Assembly: GCA_030141585.1 (NCBI GenBank)
Contig: JAQIFP010000002.1
Coordinates: 248,001 to 312,000, forward strand
Direction: 5' to 3'
Origin: Ophryocystis elektroscirrha
Lineage: Eukaryota; Apicomplexa; Conoidasida; Neogregarinorida; Ophryocystidae
Length of the DNA stretch: 64,000 nt
Positions within the stretch are counted from its first letter, which is position 1; each line of letters opens with the position of its first letter. Below the pieces are notes generated by a model. It did not search any database. It was not told the origin of the DNA and saw only the letters and a program-made list of their open reading frames with translations. The position numbers and the translations under genes are program-made. This document shows positions 61,514 to 64,000 of this stretch, in pieces.

Positions 61514-62199
61514 TCTGAACCACTAATTGAAAGTAATTCCAAACTTTCATAAGACGAAGTTTTATCAATTTTTCGTGGTGCTTTATTTGCATTTTCTTCT
61601 CGAGATTGATTAACAATACTATCGACATAGTCTAAAACTGCTCTTGTCAACACTTTAGGTTTCACGGCCTTTTTGAAATCATAAACGGTATCTAGAGCAT
61701 AATCGATTTCTTCATTATCACTGTTACGATTTTCAGTAGTGGCTTCCTCAATTTTAGGTAATTCAGAAGGTTTTTTAGTCAAATTTATTTTACTATTGAT
61801 CAGTTGTAGTATATCATTCATGTCTGTTTCTGTGAGTTGAGAATTCTTTGATAATAATGTATACAATTCTACTAATGTAGTTGGTGGAAAATCTATAATT
61901 TGCTTTAATTCATTTTGCGTTAATTTATATTTACTATAGAGTTCATCTAATAAAGATTCAACTGTTTCTTGATCAACAAAATCCTCCATAACAGAGTGTC
62001 TTGCTACATATTCCAAAATTTGGTCATAAAATATGGCAATTTCTTCCTCTGCAGATAGCTCTTTTTTAAATGCTGATAATTCTTGCAAAGGTATATCTTT
62101 AAGAATATTATGTTCACTTATATCACTCAGTTCTTTTTTTATTATAATATGTGATTCATATAAAGAAATAGGGGCAATAGCTTTATTTATAATTTTCAT
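61510..62199 (-). CDS. RPC9/CRCP-like RNA polymerase III subunit
   Basis: A single exon of 229 residues from ATG 62197-62199 (MKIINKAIAPISLYESHIII). Residues 50-130 match the RPB4/RPC9 helical (HRDC-like) domain: FYDQILEYVARHSVMEDFVD, then YSKYKLTQNELKQIIDFPPT, then TLVELYTLLSK and LTETDMNDILQLI. The L-T-x-x-E-x-x-x-I-I-x-x-x-P-T-x-x-V-E-L-Y-x-L pattern is diagnostic. The opening APISLYE resembles the RPC9 strand SALLSNYEV. RPC9 forms the Pol III stalk with RPC8. A C-terminal acidic/Ser extension of about 80 residues is unusual. RPB4 of Pol II is an alternative. The PDE stop lies 32 bp upstream. Confidence 0.65.
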   Translation of the reverse strand: MKIINKAIAPISLYESHIIIKKELSDISEHNILKDIPLQELSAFKKELSAEEEIAIFYDQILEYVARHSVMEDFVDQETVESLLDELYSKYKLTQNELKQIIDFPPTTLVELYTLLSKNSQLTETDMNDILQLINSKINLTKKPSELPKIEEATTENRNSDNEEIDYALDTVYDFKKAVKPKVLTRAVLDYVDSIVNQSREENANKAPRKIDKTSSYESLELLSISGSD

Positions 62200-62231
62200 T
62201 AGCTAAATTTTGAATACGTTTGAAGAAAAAA

Positions 62232-62939
62232 TTATAGAGGTTTGAACTCTGATTCTATATAAGATGAAAAATTTACAATATTTGATAATTTAATTCCGTC
62301 TGGAGGAGAGCTGTCTGTCATATTAGTTTCAAGTATATTTTGAGTTTTACGTTCATTTTCAAGTCCTTCATTTATAGTTTCTACTTCTTCACTATCACTA
62401 GTTTGGTTTGATGTTGAACCTAAAATTTAATTTGATAATTATTTAAATTATTTAATTACTTATTTCTAGAATTTCAGGACTTTCTGAAAGTTCTTTGTGA
62501 CTTTCGGGAGAATTTTGTGAATTATCAAACAGTACATTTAAGGATTTTTTCAAAGTATTAATCAAAACATGATCAGGAGTTTCTTTCATTGTGTTAAAAT
62601 TTGCATTCAGTTTTGGAGGACACAATAAATGAAGCAGTAATATTTTACACGAGTTCGAATTTGTTGTCAATGATAAAATTTCATCTGGTATTTCTACGTG
62701 AGTTTGATTAACTGCTAAAGTTTCCCAGGATGATTTATTTATAATTAATTTATTGTAGCACTCTTGAGAGAAAATATCAGTCGGTGTAATAGTAAGAATC
62801 TGCTCAACTAACGGCTGAACTACAAACTCTAAAAACCCTTTCTGAGACTTTGCAAAATCTTGACGCTGTCCTCTATCACATAAGGGAGATATTGGTAATC
62901 CAAGAGAAACTTCTTCATCCCCCTAATTGTATATATTTA

Positions 62940-62996
<57 letters not shown>

Positions 62997-64000
62997 CTAT
63001 ATGAGTTATATATGAATTGATTAATTAATTTATAAAGACAATATAATTTGAATATATATTAATATATTTAAATTATATTGTCTTTATACATACTTGTTGA
63101 TAGAATTCTTCTGAAATTCGCAAAGACCACTCTTTATGTTGATCCCATTCAACACAAGAATGTCCCAAATCTGCCATTTTCATACAAGTTTTTAAAAGAA
63201 GCCTAATTTTGAATAAAATCAAAGTTATTATGTTACCAAGAATCTTCAGAATTATTGTGGAAGTCAAAGTCAGTATTTTGTAAACGTAGACGTAACTTGG
63301 AAACAAATTCAAAATGATGAGCCATGTCTGTACTCATTATGAGCTCGATTATTCGTTTTCGAGCATTTTTTATACTGATTGCATCTAAACCCGACAATAT
63401 GTCACAAGATTTTCTGATATATGTTATTACAGCAAAATAGAATTACGTTTGCATGCATTTGAAAACTAATGCTGTGTGAAAGTTTTCTAGAATGGATAAA
63501 TCGTTATAGATCAGTGCCTGGTTTCAAATCAATTAATAATAGTTAAAGAAATATCAATATTCATTAATAAAGAATTGGAGCAAATTTCACATGGAGAAAT
63601 TTTGCCGTTTTCGGAAACACACATGTATATAGGCCCTTACCATAAAATCAAAAGTTTTTAGGTAAAATGTATTATTACGGCCAGTGTGACCTGTATCATG
63701 ACCTAGAGCAGCAATGAGAATTAAGCAGTAATCTAATCCAGTAAAATAGACACTACTTATCATTGAAATTCATAAGAAATTACTTTGACTTTATCTGCAT
63801 AGTATTCACAAGACAACTAATGAAATGAGCTGTTGATGCAGCGTGTGCACAATTATGGTAAGGATTTGGAGGGTAGAGTTTTTGTAAACGTGTAACAAAA
63901 TTCCTTATAACTATAGTAGATGTATTTAAATGACTAAAACCAGGCTCAAGTAGCACAGCAGATGTCTCTATTATTATATTTGACATTTTTTTACTTTCCT
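62232..64000 (-). CDS. Cyclic-nucleotide phosphodiesterase, catalytic domain (partial, 5' end outside window)
   Basis: The frame is open at the right edge, and an in-frame ATG lies at 63984-63986. Catalytic landmarks in order: YHNCAHA (metal His), LIAALGHDTGHTGRNNTFY (HD motif), NDLSILENFHTALVFKC, KRIIELIMSTDMAHHFEFVS, KTCMKMADLGHSCVEW (metal Asp) and QKGFLEFVVQPL (the glutamine/Phe clamp region). A long acidic Ser/Glu-rich C-terminus (PESHKELSESPEILE; SDSEEVETINEGLE) ends at 62232. Class I PDEs hydrolyse cAMP or cGMP. Apicomplexan ones have membrane helices before the catalytic domain, which would lie beyond 64000. The specificity Gln is in the usual QxxF context. All metal ligands seen are intact. 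Confidence 0.92.
62944..62991. repeat. (TA)n microsatellite in a PDE intron
   Basis: An uninterrupted TA dinucleotide run of about 46 bases. Confidence 0.9.

Noticed and set aside
63660..63720. HDTGH in the PDE as a broken HDxDH motif
   Set aside because: The metal ligands (first His-Asp and the following His) are intact, and the replaced Asp is not a metal ligand. Gly at this place is, as I recall, seen in other protist PDEs, so I do not call it damage.

Overview
The window is strongly AT-rich nuclear DNA from an apicomplexan-type protist. The evidence is an ApiAP2 transcription factor with AP2 domains (50432-53206), an oocyst-wall-like CP-repeat secreted protein (1220-3200), an FKBP35-type FKBP-TPR protein, an apicomplexan-style kinesin-13, and very many short spliceosomal introns, often 30-34 nt. 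Intron density argues against Cryptosporidium, and intron size argues against Plasmodium. A coccidian, haematozoan or nephromycid-like lineage fits, but I cannot name a species from sequence alone. Gene models below come from joining reading frames across GT...AG junctions where phase and protein similarity agree. Where I give exact ends they are start and stop codons that I located.

Layout. 0-17 kb: tail of a possible M14 peptidase (+); OWP-like protein, BET-like bromodomain/NET protein, LARP4-like RRM protein, PAQR/HlyIII membrane protein, FKBP35-like immunophilin and GMP synthase (all -); a MED8-like candidate (+); a Barentsz-like protein (-); a RanBP2 zinc-finger protein (+). 17-25 kb: divergent histone H2A (-), a small ORF starting on the complementary CATG, a Ser/Thr kinase with DFD instead of DFG (+), and a TPR-PRMT fusion (-). 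25-47 kb: large housekeeping and cell-division genes: eIF3a (+), DNA polymerase delta (-), SMC4 (+, with an assembly gap inside an intron) and kinesin-13 (+). 47-64 kb: an unknown coiled-coil-like gene (-), a small secreted candidate (+), ApiAP2 (+), unknown (-), PYM (-), USB1 (-), a large unknown gene (+), a small coiled-coil gene (+), an RPC9-like Pol III subunit (-), and a cyclic-nucleotide phosphodiesterase (-) running to the right edge.

Themes. Genes sit close together: stop codons are 3 bp apart at 17.09 kb, convergent stops overlap at 61.51 kb, and 32 bp separate the PDE stop from the RPC9 start. Several proteins touch chromatin or transcription (BET-like, H2A, PRMT, ApiAP2, MED8-like, RPC9) or RNA processing and export (Barentsz-like, PYM, USB1, LARP4-like, ZnF-RanBP). 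Pol delta and SMC4 diverge from a 282-bp shared upstream region. The most unusual points are altered key residues in otherwise recognisable families: the PRMT double-E loop, the bromodomain Asn, the kinase DFG and the H2A L1/acidic patch. No tRNA, rRNA, CRISPR array or transposon was recognised.
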